NCBI RefSeq assembly: GCF_002968335.2
Contig: NZ_CP134398.1
Span: 4,340,001 to 4,404,000 of the forward strand
DNA: 64,000 nt
From: Mycobacterium sp. ITM-2016-00316
GTDB taxonomy: Bacteria > Actinomycetota > Actinomycetes > Mycobacteriales > Mycobacteriaceae
Direction of reading: 5' to 3'
A model generated the notes under the pieces. The model saw only the letters and a list, made by a program, of their open reading frames with translations, did no database searches and was not told the origin of the DNA. Below are positions 37,401 through 45,573 of this stretch, piece after piece; within the stretch, counting starts at the first letter, position 1; each line of letters begins with the position of its first letter. The translations under genes were made by a program, and so were the position numbers.

Positions 37401-37889
37401 GGGGTGCGGGTGCTGGCCGTCGAGCACACCGGCAACTCGACCGAGAGCCCCGAGGAGGCCGACGCGATCATCGCCGAGATCGGCACGCTGCTGGGCGCCG
37501 CGTGGACCGACGAGGACGGCACGGTCGCACTGGGTCAGCAGCACATCCTGGTCGTGACGCCCTACAACGCCCAGGTGGTGCTGCTGCGCAGGCGCCTCGA
37601 CGCGGCGGGGATGCCCGATGTGCAGGTCGGCACCGTCGACAAGTTCCAGGGCCGGCAGGCCCCGGTGGTCTTCGTGTCGATGACGGCGTCCTCGATCGAC
37701 GACGTGCCGCGCGGTATCGGCTTCCTGCTGAACAGGAATCGGCTCAACGTGGCGATCAGCCGCGCCAAGTATGCGGCGGTGCTGGTGCGTTCGGCGCAGT
37801 TGACCGACTACCTGCCCGGTAAGCCGGACGGGCTCATCGAGCTCGGCGCGTTTCTCGCCCTCACCGCATGTGATACACCGACGCAATGA
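34455..37889 (+). CDS. TM0106-type RecB/Cas4-like nuclease fused to RNase-H-like and helicase domains (Rv1251c type)
   Basis: A 1,144-residue three-part enzyme. The N-terminal region has a RecB/Cas4-like nuclease core: FAGFADFLTLE, then D-T-K in RLRDTKLARS and QLAAYADAL, with cysteines in CFRCPEC that could bind an Fe-S cluster or zinc. Around residues 313-330 (LFFDFEGDPLW) an RNase-H-like exonuclease domain begins (D317, E319). The C-terminal third is a superfamily 1 helicase: Walker A GPPGTGKT at 771-778, VVEEAGQF, LLGDPQQLPQ, VGTVDKFQGRQAPVV and NVAISRAK. It resembles DNA2/SMUBP-type nuclease-helicases. The start is GTG 34455. The following gene overlaps by 4 bases. Confidence 0.88.
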   Translation: MFVAEGRVIYSASDLAAAARCEYALLRSFDAHLGWGPRVSTDDDLLARTADLGHEHEQRHLAEIRQDTEVTVIGRPAYTVAGLTAAAEHTMAAVRRRDPAIYQAAMFDGRFAGFADFLTLEQDSGGQRYRLRDTKLARSVKVEALLQLAAYADALATADVPVAEEVDLVLGDGAVSSYRVDELLPVYLPRRDALQRLLDGHLAGGVAVSWADAVVRACFRCPECSVQVKESDDLLLVAGMRTSQRARLIDAGITTVHDLAAHDGPVPELSKRTVAALSGQARLQIADRVDGKPPFEVVDAQPLMVLPDADKGDLFFDFEGDPLWTTNGRDWGLEYLWGVLTVTDEFTPYWAHDRASERQALVDFLEMVRKRRRRYPKMHIYHYAAYEKSTLLRLAGRYGVGENAVDDLLRNGVLVDLYPLVRKSIRVGAESYSIKYLEPLYMGNELRSGEVTTATDSITQYAKFCALGEQGRTDDAQVVLKEIEDYNRYDCRSTRRLRDWLVARAIESEVPPRGPQPVRADEAGITAEISDVLNRTLMKFAGDGVEERSAEQSAVAMVAAARGFHKREDKPFWWSHFDRVNNPVDEWSDNSGVFVADAAEVVNDWHQPPRARKPQRHIRLTGELANGELARDMYALYDPPAPQGLADDPDRRAFGSVAVLECDDPEVPTAVIVCERQPKDGEVFDQLPFALTPGPPINTRPLQESIDATAALVAAGLPALPADAVTDVLLRRPPRTVSGDPLPRPGTPADNAEAITAALLDLDSSYLAVHGPPGTGKTFTSAAVIARLVAEHRWRVGVVAQSHAVVENLLDGVVAAGADPQRVGKKKGREGAAWSQIAEKDYPAFIAADGGCVIGGTAWDFANDARVPRQSLDLLVVEEAGQFNLANTIAVASAARNLLLLGDPQQLPQVSQGTHPEPVNESALGWLVEGHHTLPPERGYFLEVSYRMHPDVCRPVSQLSYDGRLQAYEEVSAARRLDGVAPGVRVLAVEHTGNSTESPEEADAIIAEIGTLLGAAWTDEDGTVALGQQHILVVTPYNAQVVLLRRRLDAAGMPDVQVGTVDKFQGRQAPVVFVSMTASSIDDVPRGIGFLLNRNRLNVAISRAKYAAVLVRSAQLTDYLPGKPDGLIELGAFLALTACDTPTQ

Positions 37890-39256
37890 CCGAACCGCTT
37901 TCCGCCACACTGCTCGAGCAGCTCGCCGCGATCGTGGGGTCGAGTCAAGTGAGCACCGATCCCGATGTGTTGTCCGGCCGTGCGGTCGACCACACCGGCC
38001 GCTACCGCGGCCGGGCCGGCGCGCTGGTGCGGCCCGGCACCGCCGACGAGGTGGCCGCGGTGCTGCGGGCCTGCCGTGACGCCGGGGTGTTCGTGACGGT
38101 GCAGGGTGGGCGCACCTCGCTGGTGGCCGGCACGGTGCCCGAACACCACGATGTGTTGTTGTCCACCGAGCGGCTCACCACCATCGACCCGGTCGACACC
38201 GTCGAACGCCGGGTGCGGGTGGGGGCCGGTGCCACCCTGGCCGCGGTACAGCGCGCGGCGGGTGCGGCCGGTCTGCTGTTCGGGGTGGATCTGGCCGCCC
38301 GGGATTCCGCGACGGTGGGCGGGATGGCCTCCACCAACGCCGGCGGCCTGCGCACCGTGCGCTACGGCAACATGGGCGAGCAGGTCATCGGGTTGGACGT
38401 GGCGCTGCCCGACGGCACGGTGTTGCGCAGGCACAGCGAGGTCCGCAGCGATAACACCGGTTACGACCTGACCGCTCTGTTCGTCGGCGCCGAGGGCACC
38501 CTCGGCGTGATCACCGGATTGGATCTGCGCCTGCATCCGGTTCCGGCGCACCGGGTCACCGCGGTGGCCGGGTTCGACGATCTGGAGGCGCTGATCGCGG
38601 TCGGGCGCCGGTTCCGTGACGCCGACGGGATCGCGGCGTTGGAACTCATCGATGCCCGCGCGGCCGCGCTGACCGCGGAACACCTCGGCGTGCCCGCCCC
38701 GGTGAGCGGAGCCTGGATGTTGTTGATCGAACTGGCTGGTGACAACGACCGCACCGAGAGCCTTGCCGAGGCGCTGGAAGATGCCGAACTCAGCGGTGAG
38801 CCGGCCGTCGGCATGGATACCATTGCCTCCCAACGGTTGTGGCAGGTCCGTGAATCCGTCGGCGAGGTGCTGGGCGCCTACGGGCCGCCGCTGAAGTTCG
38901 ATGTGTCGCTACCGTTGGCGGCGATCGCCGGGTTCAGCGCCGCCGCCGTCGATCTGGTCGGCGCGCATGCCCCGGAGGCGATTCCGGTGTTGTTCGGCCA
39001 TATCGGTGAGGGCAACCTGCACCTGAATCTGGTGCGGTGCGCACTCGCCGGCGACCGGGAGAAGGCGCTGTACTCGGCGATGATGGCATTGATCGCTGAG
39101 CACGGCGGCAACGTCAGCTCCGAACACGGCGTCGGTTCCCGCAAACGCGAATACCTGCCGATGGCCCGCACCGAGGCCGACATCGCCGCGATGCGCACGG
39201 TCAAATCCGCGCTGGACCCGACGGGGTATCTGAACCCGGCGGTGCTGTTCACCTGA
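37886..39256 (+). CDS. FAD-linked oxidase, D-lactate/glycolate type (second copy of family)
   Basis: A 456-residue GlcD-family flavoprotein. FAD-domain motifs are VTVQGGRTSLVAGTVP and ATVGGMASTNAGGLRTVRYG; the C-terminal domain has GHIGEGNLHLNLVRC and SSEHGVGSRKREYL. The substrate is a 2-hydroxy acid of unknown identity. The ATG overlaps the stop of the nuclease-helicase gene as ATGA, so an oxidase is translationally coupled to a DNA-processing enzyme with no obvious functional link. From memory, M. tuberculosis has no such gene directly after Rv1251c, so this may be an insertion. It ends before a 431-base intergenic region. Confidence 0.87.
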   Translation: MTEPLSATLLEQLAAIVGSSQVSTDPDVLSGRAVDHTGRYRGRAGALVRPGTADEVAAVLRACRDAGVFVTVQGGRTSLVAGTVPEHHDVLLSTERLTTIDPVDTVERRVRVGAGATLAAVQRAAGAAGLLFGVDLAARDSATVGGMASTNAGGLRTVRYGNMGEQVIGLDVALPDGTVLRRHSEVRSDNTGYDLTALFVGAEGTLGVITGLDLRLHPVPAHRVTAVAGFDDLEALIAVGRRFRDADGIAALELIDARAAALTAEHLGVPAPVSGAWMLLIELAGDNDRTESLAEALEDAELSGEPAVGMDTIASQRLWQVRESVGEVLGAYGPPLKFDVSLPLAAIAGFSAAAVDLVGAHAPEAIPVLFGHIGEGNLHLNLVRCALAGDREKALYSAMMALIAEHGGNVSSEHGVGSRKREYLPMARTEADIAAMRTVKSALDPTGYLNPAVLFT

Positions 39257-39500
39257 CAGGTCTTCGGGACTCGTTCTTGCACAACGCAATCAGCCCTTCG
39301 GACTTTGCGTGTGCGCAATGCGTAGATCGACTTTCGGAAGATTCGCACGCGGCTCCCAGACCGCCCCGCGGGGCGCGTCATCGAGCCACCGCGAGATGCA
39401 AGGCGAACGACAAAATTGATGAGGTCACCGGCGACCACCACCCTCATGTCGAGGCAGAAGCGTCACCACCAAACCTCACCCGTTTCCCTCAACATTTCCC

Positions 39501-39544
39501 TTGCGCGGGGCCTTGATTCGGCGTAGCATCGAACACAAGTTCGA
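39501..39544 (+). promoter_or_regulatory. SOS (LexA) box and promoter of the DUF222/HNH gene
   Basis: TCGAACACAAGTTCGA at 39529-39544 is a perfect match to the mycobacterial LexA box TCGAAC-N4-GTTCGA. It directly abuts a -10-like TAGCAT (39524-39529), which is 17 bases after a -35-like TTGCGC (39501-39506). LexA bound here would cover the transcription start, so the gene should be induced by DNA damage. Confidence 0.88.
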
Positions 39545-39648
39545 ATGCGACGTTGCTCCCATCACCACCCGGTGAGCACAGACCGCGACTCCGGTCGCCG
39601 CGAGGTTCGATGGCCCCTTTCGGGCTGTGCGGACCGTTGTGACTGATC

Positions 39649-39664
39649 GTGCCCCTTGGGGCAC
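39649..39664 (+). promoter_or_regulatory. Perfect hairpin in the leader of the DUF222/HNH gene
   Basis: GTGCCCC (39649-39655) and GGGGCAC (39658-39664) are exact complements separated by TT. It lies 23 bases before ATG 39688 and about 105 bases after the SOS box. It contains an in-frame GTG that could serve as an alternative start, so the stem may influence translation initiation. Confidence 0.45.
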
Positions 39665-39687
39665 CTTCTGTGAAAGTCGGTATCCCT

Positions 39688-40998
39688 ATGGACGCCACCC
39701 ATCTCAATACGTTCATTGATGCGCTGATCGATGATCTTGCTGTTGCGCCGCCGCCCGATGACGGTGCCGATCGCCGGTTGTTTGATCTGTTGGACTCTCC
39801 GCGCCGGATCGTTGATGAGCAGCCCTTGCTGTCGGTGTTGGCGGCGGCGGTGACCTTGCGCAATCTGTTCGATCATGTGATCGCCCAGACAGTGGCCGCT
39901 GCTGAGCGCCTTGGGATTCCAGCACGTAAACACCTAGGCTCCGGGGCCGACCTGCTGACCAGTCTGGGTGTGGCGCCCGGCGCGGCGTACCGGGCCGCCC
40001 GGGTGGGGCGGGCCGCGCACACCCTGCCCGCGTTGACGCAGTTGCAGCGGCTCGGTGGGATCGGTATCGAGTTCGCCGACGCCATCGGCAAAGGAGTCGC
40101 CCACATCCACAATCGGGTGGCGTTGTCTGATGAGGACCGGGCCGAGGTCGTGACGAAGCTGATGATTGAGACCACCCCCTCTGGTGTCGATAAGAAGGCC
40201 CGGGCGATCGCCATCGCCACAGCCAAAACCCGGCCGGTCGACGACGGGACGGTGCCGGTCGCCGAAAACACCGACCTCAACGACATGACCCTGACGCAGA
40301 CCGACGACGGGCGGGTCGCGGCCAGCCTGGATCTCGACGCACTCACCGCGGAAGAACTGCTCGCCGCGCTGGACCCGTTGTGCCGGCCCATCCCGCTGCC
40401 CGACGGGTCACCGGACCCACGCCCGACCGGGCGCCGCCGCGCCGACGCCTTCGGTCAGATCATGCGGACCTACCTGTCGAGCTCCCTGCGCCCGATGAGC
40501 GGGGGCGTGCTCCCGCACGTCACCCTCACCCGCCCCGCCGCAGCACCAGGCGTGGACTTTCTCGGATTCGGTGGGCCGGTCAGCACCCGCACCGCCGACC
40601 TCATCACCTGTGACAGCACCCTGACCTCGGTGATCGTCGACGGTGCCGGCGCCCCACTGGACGTCGGGCGCGCCGAGCGGCTGTTCACACCCGCGATCCG
40701 TAAAGGGTTGGCCGTCCGCGACGGTGGCTGCGCGCACCCCGGCTGCGGGCGGCCGGTGTCGTGGTGCGACGCCCACCACATCCAACCCTGGAGTAGCGGC
40801 GGGCACACCAGCATCGACAACGGGGTGCTGCTGTGCCGTCTGCACCACACCGCGATCCACCACGGCGGCTGGCAGGTCTACCTCGGCCCCGACCGCCACC
40901 CCTGGTTCATCCCGCCCCATGACCCGGCCGAACCAGAACCGGCACACCTGAGATCCCACGCCCGACGCACCATGACCGACCTACCCACCGCCGCATAA
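39688..40998 (+). CDS. DUF222 and HNH endonuclease domain protein (13E12 family), SOS-controlled
   Basis: A 436-residue protein from ATG 39688. Residues ~1-300 are the DUF222 helical domain (LLSVLAAAVTLRNLFDHVIAQTV; DLDALTAEELLAALDPL). The C-terminal HNH module reads CAHPGCGRPVSWCDAHHIQPWS then DNGVLLCRLHHTAIHHGGW, with zinc cysteines and the His-Asn-His triad. Members in M. tuberculosis are the 13E12 repeats, several of which carry LexA boxes. They are thought to be endonucleases but have no agreed cellular role. GTG 39649 is an alternative start that adds 13 residues. This is a single intact copy with no second copy in the window. Confidence 0.88.
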   Translation: MDATHLNTFIDALIDDLAVAPPPDDGADRRLFDLLDSPRRIVDEQPLLSVLAAAVTLRNLFDHVIAQTVAAAERLGIPARKHLGSGADLLTSLGVAPGAAYRAARVGRAAHTLPALTQLQRLGGIGIEFADAIGKGVAHIHNRVALSDEDRAEVVTKLMIETTPSGVDKKARAIAIATAKTRPVDDGTVPVAENTDLNDMTLTQTDDGRVAASLDLDALTAEELLAALDPLCRPIPLPDGSPDPRPTGRRRADAFGQIMRTYLSSSLRPMSGGVLPHVTLTRPAAAPGVDFLGFGGPVSTRTADLITCDSTLTSVIVDGAGAPLDVGRAERLFTPAIRKGLAVRDGGCAHPGCGRPVSWCDAHHIQPWSSGGHTSIDNGVLLCRLHHTAIHHGGWQVYLGPDRHPWFIPPHDPAEPEPAHLRSHARRTMTDLPTAA

Positions 40999-41048
40999 CC
41001 AAACCCGCACAGCACCTTGACAACTCCACAGAGAACACCGCCCGCACA

Positions 41049-41083
41049 GCGGGTCCGGCGGCACCACACGCCGCCGGGCCCGC
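41049..41083. terminator. 14-bp hairpin between convergent DUF222 and efflux genes
   Basis: Left arm GCGGGTCCGGCGGC (41049-41062) pairs with GCCGCCGGGCCCGC (41070-41083) with one G-U pair, around a 7-base loop ACCACAC. It ends 19 bases before the stop of the convergent efflux gene and 50 bases after the stop of the DUF222 gene. No U tract follows on either side; it probably ends transcription from both directions. Confidence 0.75.
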
Positions 41084-41102
41084 CAGCACGGCGCCCCGCG
41101 GA

Positions 41103-43139
41103 TCAGTCCTCGCGGGAGTGCCGGCCGCGACTCGGCCGGGAATGCCGGCCGGAGGACTCGGCCTGCTCATGAGCCGAAGGCGCTTCCAGCGGCTGGAACC
41201 AGCCCTGCTGGTCGGTGTGAAAACCGTTGCGCGCGTGACCGATTTGATCGTCGGCCGGGGCGGTCAGCAGATCGTCGAGAATGCTGCGCCACGCCGCGTC
41301 GTGGGGCAGCTCCTCGGGCTCGGGAACGGGCTCGGGCTCGGGTTCCGGCTCCTGGACCGGCTCCGCCTCGTCGGTGACGTGCTCCCATGTCTCGACCGGC
41401 CCGGGATGCCAGGTGTCGGCGGGCGCATGCAGTGGATGCTCGACATGCTCATAGAGACGATCGGTGGGCGGCTCGACGGGTTCGTCGCTGACTGCCGGGA
41501 TCAGATCGGTCGGCGGGTCGGCGGCGCGGGTCGCCCGCGGCCAGTCGACCGTGTACTCGACGTAATCGTCTTCGTCGTCCCAGTGCTCGTCGAGGGAGTG
41601 CTGCTCGTCGACCGGTTGCACCTCCGGTACCTGCACGACCGCACTCGGGGCGATCGGCCCGGTCGCGAAGCCGCGCAGGAAGATCGCACCGACCACGCCG
41701 ACGAGGGCGATGAACGCCGGCAGCAACAGTGATTGCGCCAGCGCCTCGGAGAAGGCGCCGTGCAGTGCCCCGGGCAACGCGGGGGCCGGCCCGTCGGCGG
41801 TCACCTCGACTCCCGCGGCGGAAAGTTCCGCGCTGATCCGGGTTGTCATGAACGCCGCCATCGCGGCGCTGCCGAGCACCGCGCCCACCTGCCGCGTCGC
41901 GTTGTAGACCCCGGATCCCGCACCCGCGGACTCCGGCGACATGTTCCGGGTGGCGGTCGCCGCGAGCGGCGAGAAGATGAACGCCATACCGATACCCATC
42001 GCAGTCAGCGGCAACAGCAGCCGCCAGATCGGCGTCGCCGGCGTCAGGTCGAACGACAACCAGGTCAGCGCGATGGCCGCCGTGGAGAAGCCGAACCCGA
42101 TGACCGGCGTCGGGTGGGTGCGGTCGACGATGCGCCCCACCAGCGGCGCCAGCGCACCGGAGGCAATCGCCATCGGTGCGGTCAGCAATGCCGAGCGGGT
42201 GTAGGACAGGCCCGCCACCACCGGCGCGTAGAACATCACCGGCAGGATCATCGCGGTCACCACGAAACCGATGACGGCGCCACCGAGGGCGGACAGCGTG
42301 AAGTTCCGGTCACGGAAGATAGTCAGCGGGATCAGCGGTTCGTGGGGATTGACCGACTGCCAGTAGACGAAGGCCACCAGCAGTGCGGCTCCGGTCGCGA
42401 TCACCGCCCAGATCCACGGCTCCCACTGGTGCGACTGGCCCTCCTGCAGCGCGAAGACGATCAGGAACATCGCCAGGCCCGACAGCGCGACACCCAGGAT
42501 GTCGAAGCGGTGCAGGGTGGTGGGCAGGGTCGGCACCAGCCACAGCGCCAGGCCCAGACCGATGATGCCGATCGGCACGTTGACGAAGAAGATCCACTGC
42601 CAGCCCAGTCCGTCGACCAAGAGTCCGCCGGCGATCGGACCGACCAGGGTGGCCACTCCGGCCGTCGCGCCCCAGACGCTCATCGCCACGCCCCGGCCGG
42701 CGGCCGGGAAGATCCGGGTGATCATCGACAACGTCTGCGGCGTCAGCAGCGCGGCGCCGAGACCTTGCAACACCCGCGCCGCGATGAGCACCTCGATGGA
42801 GCCGGCCAGCCCACACCACAACGAGGCGGCGGTGAAGACCGCCAGCCCGATCAGGTACAGGTTCTTCGGGCCGAAACGGTCGCCGAGGCGGCCCGCCACC
42901 AGCAGCGGCACGGCGAAAGCGAGCAGGTAGGCACTGGTGACCCAGATGACACCGTCGTAGTCGGTGTTCAGCGCCTCCATGATGCGCTTGTTGGCGACGG
43001 CGACGATCGTGGAATCGACCAGGATCATGAAGAACCCGACGAGCATCGCCCAGAGGGCATGCCACGGGTTGGCCTGGCGGGCCCCCTCGGTCAGCCGGGG
43101 GGCCTCGGGCGCGCGTCGGTCGGTGAGGTTCTCGGACAT
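41103..43139 (-). CDS. DHA2-type MFS drug efflux protein with long acidic C-terminal tail (Rv1250 type)
   Basis: A 678-residue, 14-helix EmrB/QacA-type transporter. Motifs include [20 protein letters not shown] (motif D1), [16 protein letters not shown] (motif A) and [29 protein letters not shown] (motif C). After the last helix (about residue 490) there is a cytoplasmic tail of nearly 190 residues rich in Glu, Asp and Pro ([14 protein letters not shown]), ending in two Arg-Ser-rich pieces ([14 protein letters not shown]). The M. tuberculosis homologue is about 100 residues shorter by memory. The tail may bind a partner or the membrane; its role is unknown. It probably exports cationic drugs. 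Confidence 0.85.
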   Translation of the reverse strand: MSENLTDRRAPEAPRLTEGARQANPWHALWAMLVGFFMILVDSTIVAVANKRIMEALNTDYDGVIWVTSAYLLAFAVPLLVAGRLGDRFGPKNLYLIGLAVFTAASLWCGLAGSIEVLIAARVLQGLGAALLTPQTLSMITRIFPAAGRGVAMSVWGATAGVATLVGPIAGGLLVDGLGWQWIFFVNVPIGIIGLGLALWLVPTLPTTLHRFDILGVALSGLAMFLIVFALQEGQSHQWEPWIWAVIATGAALLVAFVYWQSVNPHEPLIPLTIFRDRNFTLSALGGAVIGFVVTAMILPVMFYAPVVAGLSYTRSALLTAPMAIASGALAPLVGRIVDRTHPTPVIGFGFSTAAIALTWLSFDLTPATPIWRLLLPLTAMGIGMAFIFSPLAATATRNMSPESAGAGSGVYNATRQVGAVLGSAAMAAFMTTRISAELSAAGVEVTADGPAPALPGALHGAFSEALAQSLLLPAFIALVGVVGAIFLRGFATGPIAPSAVVQVPEVQPVDEQHSLDEHWDDEDDYVEYTVDWPRATRAADPPTDLIPAVSDEPVEPPTDRLYEHVEHPLHAPADTWHPGPVETWEHVTDEAEPVQEPEPEPEPVPEPEELPHDAAWRSILDDLLTAPADDQIGHARNGFHTDQQGWFQPLEAPSAHEQAESSGRHSRPSRGRHSRED

Positions 43140-43241
43140 CTACTTGGTCATCGGGAGATCGGCGATCTGCCCGACGCTACGGACCCACCCGAATCCCGAC
43201 AAGTCAGGGCCGGTCACACCACGAAACCGGGCGGCCGGCGA

Positions 43242-44510
43242 TCAGGCCGGTTCGGAAAGCGGATCGCCGAGTACCGCGGGCTCGCCCGCGACGTGCTCAG
43301 CACGCGACGGCACGCCGACGAACACCATGGCCGCCAACGCGATGGCCGACCCGACCAGCATCACCAGCGCCAGCGCGAACTCGTTGTTGCCGAGCATGCC
43401 CACCACCGGCGCGGTCACCGCACCCAGCCCGAACTGCGCGGCGCCCAGCAATGCGGCCGCGGTGCCCGCGGCATCGTGATGCCGTGACAGCGCGACGGCG
43501 GGCGCATTGGGCAGGACGAGGCCCATCCCGCCCAGGATGACCAACACGGGCCCCAGGAAGCCGGCCAGTCCCGCCACCCCGGTCACCGCGAGCACGACGA
43601 ACACGATGGCGGCGATGACGGAGACGACCAGTGCGACGAGCATGATCGCCTGCGGCGCAAACCGGCGCAGCAACACCACATTGGACTGGGTGGCGCCGAT
43701 CAGGATGATCGCGCCGGCGGCGAACACCAGCGCGAAGGACTGCTGGTTCAGCCCGTAGTCGCCCTGCAGCACGAACGGCGCCGCGGCGATGTAGCCGAAC
43801 AGCCCGGCCATGCTCAGCGCGGCCACCAGCACCAGCGTGACGAAACGGAAATCGCGCAGCAGTTCGCCGTAGGTGGCGACGATGGAGCGCACGTGCAGCG
43901 GGCGCCGATGGGATATCGGCAGCGTCTCGGGTAGCGCCAGCGCGGCCAGCAGGAACAGCAGCCCAGCCAGCACCACGAGCACCGCGAAGATCCAGTGCCA
44001 CGACGCCTTCAGCAGCACCACCGCGCCCAGGGACGGCGCGATGACGGGCGCAACACCGAGGACCAGGATCAGCCGGGACATCACGGTGGCGGCCGCGGAG
44101 TCCACGTAGAGGTCGCCGACGACGGCGACGGCCACCACGGCCGCCGCGGCGGCGCCGAATCCCTGCAGCACCCGCCCGGCGCCGAGCACCTCGATGTTCG
44201 GCGCGAACAGGCACACCAGTGAGGCCACCATGTGCAACGCGATACCGGCCATCAGCGGAACGCGTCGCCCCAGCGAATCCGAGAGCGGCCCGATGATGAG
44301 CTGCCCGAAGGCCAGCCCGGCCAGCGTGCCGGTGAGCGTCAACTGCACCACCGACGAGGACACCGAGAGGTCCTCGGCGATACGCGGCAGCGCGGGCAGG
44401 TACATGTCGATGGTCAGCGGACCGAGCGCGATCATCAGTCCCAGGACGGTGATCATCCGGAGCCTGTTGGGCGCCACTGGCTCGGTTGTCACGCCCAGGG
44501 ATGTTGCCAC
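43242..44510 (-). CDS. Bcr/CflA-type MFS drug efflux protein
   Basis: A 422-residue, 12-helix transporter. The conserved start is LGLMIALGPLTIDMYLPALP, followed by VVQLTLTGTLAGLAFGQLIIGPLSDSLGRR, the drug:H+ antiporter motif of the Bcr family. It likely exports drugs or small metabolites using the proton gradient. The gene starts with GTG 44510 without an obvious Shine-Dalgarno sequence. The 102-base space to the downstream efflux gene has a short inverted repeat around 43153-43172 (GGGAGATC and GATCTGCCC), which may be a weak terminator. No regulatory gene is next to either efflux gene. Confidence 0.87.
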   Translation of the reverse strand: MATSLGVTTEPVAPNRLRMITVLGLMIALGPLTIDMYLPALPRIAEDLSVSSSVVQLTLTGTLAGLAFGQLIIGPLSDSLGRRVPLMAGIALHMVASLVCLFAPNIEVLGAGRVLQGFGAAAAAVVAVAVVGDLYVDSAAATVMSRLILVLGVAPVIAPSLGAVVLLKASWHWIFAVLVVLAGLLFLLAALALPETLPISHRRPLHVRSIVATYGELLRDFRFVTLVLVAALSMAGLFGYIAAAPFVLQGDYGLNQQSFALVFAAGAIILIGATQSNVVLLRRFAPQAIMLVALVVSVIAAIVFVVLAVTGVAGLAGFLGPVLVILGGMGLVLPNAPAVALSRHHDAAGTAAALLGAAQFGLGAVTAPVVGMLGNNEFALALVMLVGSAIALAAMVFVGVPSRAEHVAGEPAVLGDPLSEPA

Positions 44511-44681
44511 GACTATGGCCAGCGTCGCATCGTGGTTTTTTCTTCCCCGATCGGCCGGTGACCGCCGTCACTGCGCGGGCGGGCACCCGGACTGCACCCC
44601 CGCTCGTTGAATGAGCACTAACCTGGGTATTCGACAGGCACCGTGGGAGCCGATCCCGGGGATGCGATGGGAGAACCACCG

Positions 44682-45434
44682 ATGAACGCTCGGTCCAGCA
44701 GCAAGAATCTGCCCGCGGTCCGCGAGGGGGCTGACGAAGACCCCAGTGCCGCTGCCAAGGCCCTGTCCCAGATCCTCGAACGCAGCACACGGCTGCAAGC
44801 GCCCGCCGTCACCGCGTATGTGGACCGGATGCGCAAGCAGCGGCCCGATGCGACGCCGGCCGAGATCATCACCTCGCTGGAGAAGCACTACCTGGCCGCG
44901 GTGATGGCCAGCGGCGCGGCGGTCGGTTCGGCCGCCGCGTTCCCGGGTATCGGCACGCTGGTGGCGATGTCTGCGGTCGCCGGGGAGACCCTGGTGTTCC
45001 TGGAGGCGACGGCGGTGTTCGTGCTGGCGGTCGCCGAGGTGCACGGCATTCCCGCCGAACACCGGGAACGGCGGCGGGCTTTGGTGCTGGCCGTCCTCGT
45101 CGGCGAAGACGGCAAGCGTGCGGTGGCCGATCTGGTCGGCGGCGGTCGCACCAGCGGGGCGTGGATCTCCGACGGGGCCGCGACCCTGCCGTTGCCCGCG
45201 GTGTCTCAGCTGAACAACCGGCTGGTGAAGTACTTCGTCAAGAAGTACGCCCTCAAGCGCGGGGCCATCGCGTTCGGCAAACTGCTGCCGGTGGGTGTGG
45301 GCGCCGTCGTCGGAGGTGTCGGTAACCGCTTGATGGGCAAGCGAATCGTCAAGAATGCGACCCTCGCGTTCGGCAGCCCGCCGCCGAGGTGGCCGTCGAC
45401 CCTACACGTGCTGCCTTCGGCCCAGCTGGAGTGA
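44682..45434 (+). CDS. Membrane protein of unknown function (Rv1249c type)
   Basis: A 250-residue protein. ATG 44682 has GGAG 8 bases upstream; ATG 44667 and 44643 are possible longer starts. An N-terminal helical segment (LSQILERSTRLQAPAVTAYVDRMR) precedes three hydrophobic segments: LAAVMASGAAVGSAAAFPGIGTLVAMSAVAG, LEATAVFVLAVAEVHGI and LLPVGVGAVVGGVGNRLMG. The last ends in basic GKRIVKN. The gene is just upstream of kgd, as Rv1249c is in M. tuberculosis. No enzymatic motif is visible. Family function is unknown. Confidence 0.75.
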   Translation: MNARSSSKNLPAVREGADEDPSAAAKALSQILERSTRLQAPAVTAYVDRMRKQRPDATPAEIITSLEKHYLAAVMASGAAVGSAAAFPGIGTLVAMSAVAGETLVFLEATAVFVLAVAEVHGIPAEHRERRRALVLAVLVGEDGKRAVADLVGGGRTSGAWISDGAATLPLPAVSQLNNRLVKYFVKKYALKRGAIAFGKLLPVGVGAVVGGVGNRLMGKRIVKNATLAFGSPPPRWPSTLHVLPSAQLE

Positions 45435-45573
45435 CAAGTAGCACTCTCGTGGTGGGGGTGTGTTCCGAGGCGTAGCCTTTAGTCGGCCAAATGCGGGCAA
45501 CCGTAGACAAACAGCGCGCGGGCGACGCCGGACTTCGCCTGCCGGGACAGAGGAATCGGGGCGAAACGCTGCT

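Larger units (their letters stand above)
39257..39687. other. 431-base intergenic region with hairpin, SOS promoter and structured leader
   Basis: This is the only gap above 300 bases. It holds an imperfect inverted repeat (39277-39289 against 39305-39318, TTGCACAACGCAA and TTGCGTGTGCGCAA) just after the oxidase gene, likely a terminator. A stretch without recognisable features follows (39319-39500), then the SOS-type promoter, and a 16-base hairpin at 39649-39664. The frames I could inspect gave no convincing protein. Confidence 0.6.

Noticed and set aside
17534..39256. The two GlcD-like oxidases as a recent duplication
   Set aside because: They share the FAD-domain motifs and EHGVG, but surrounding residues differ widely, so they are separate family members.
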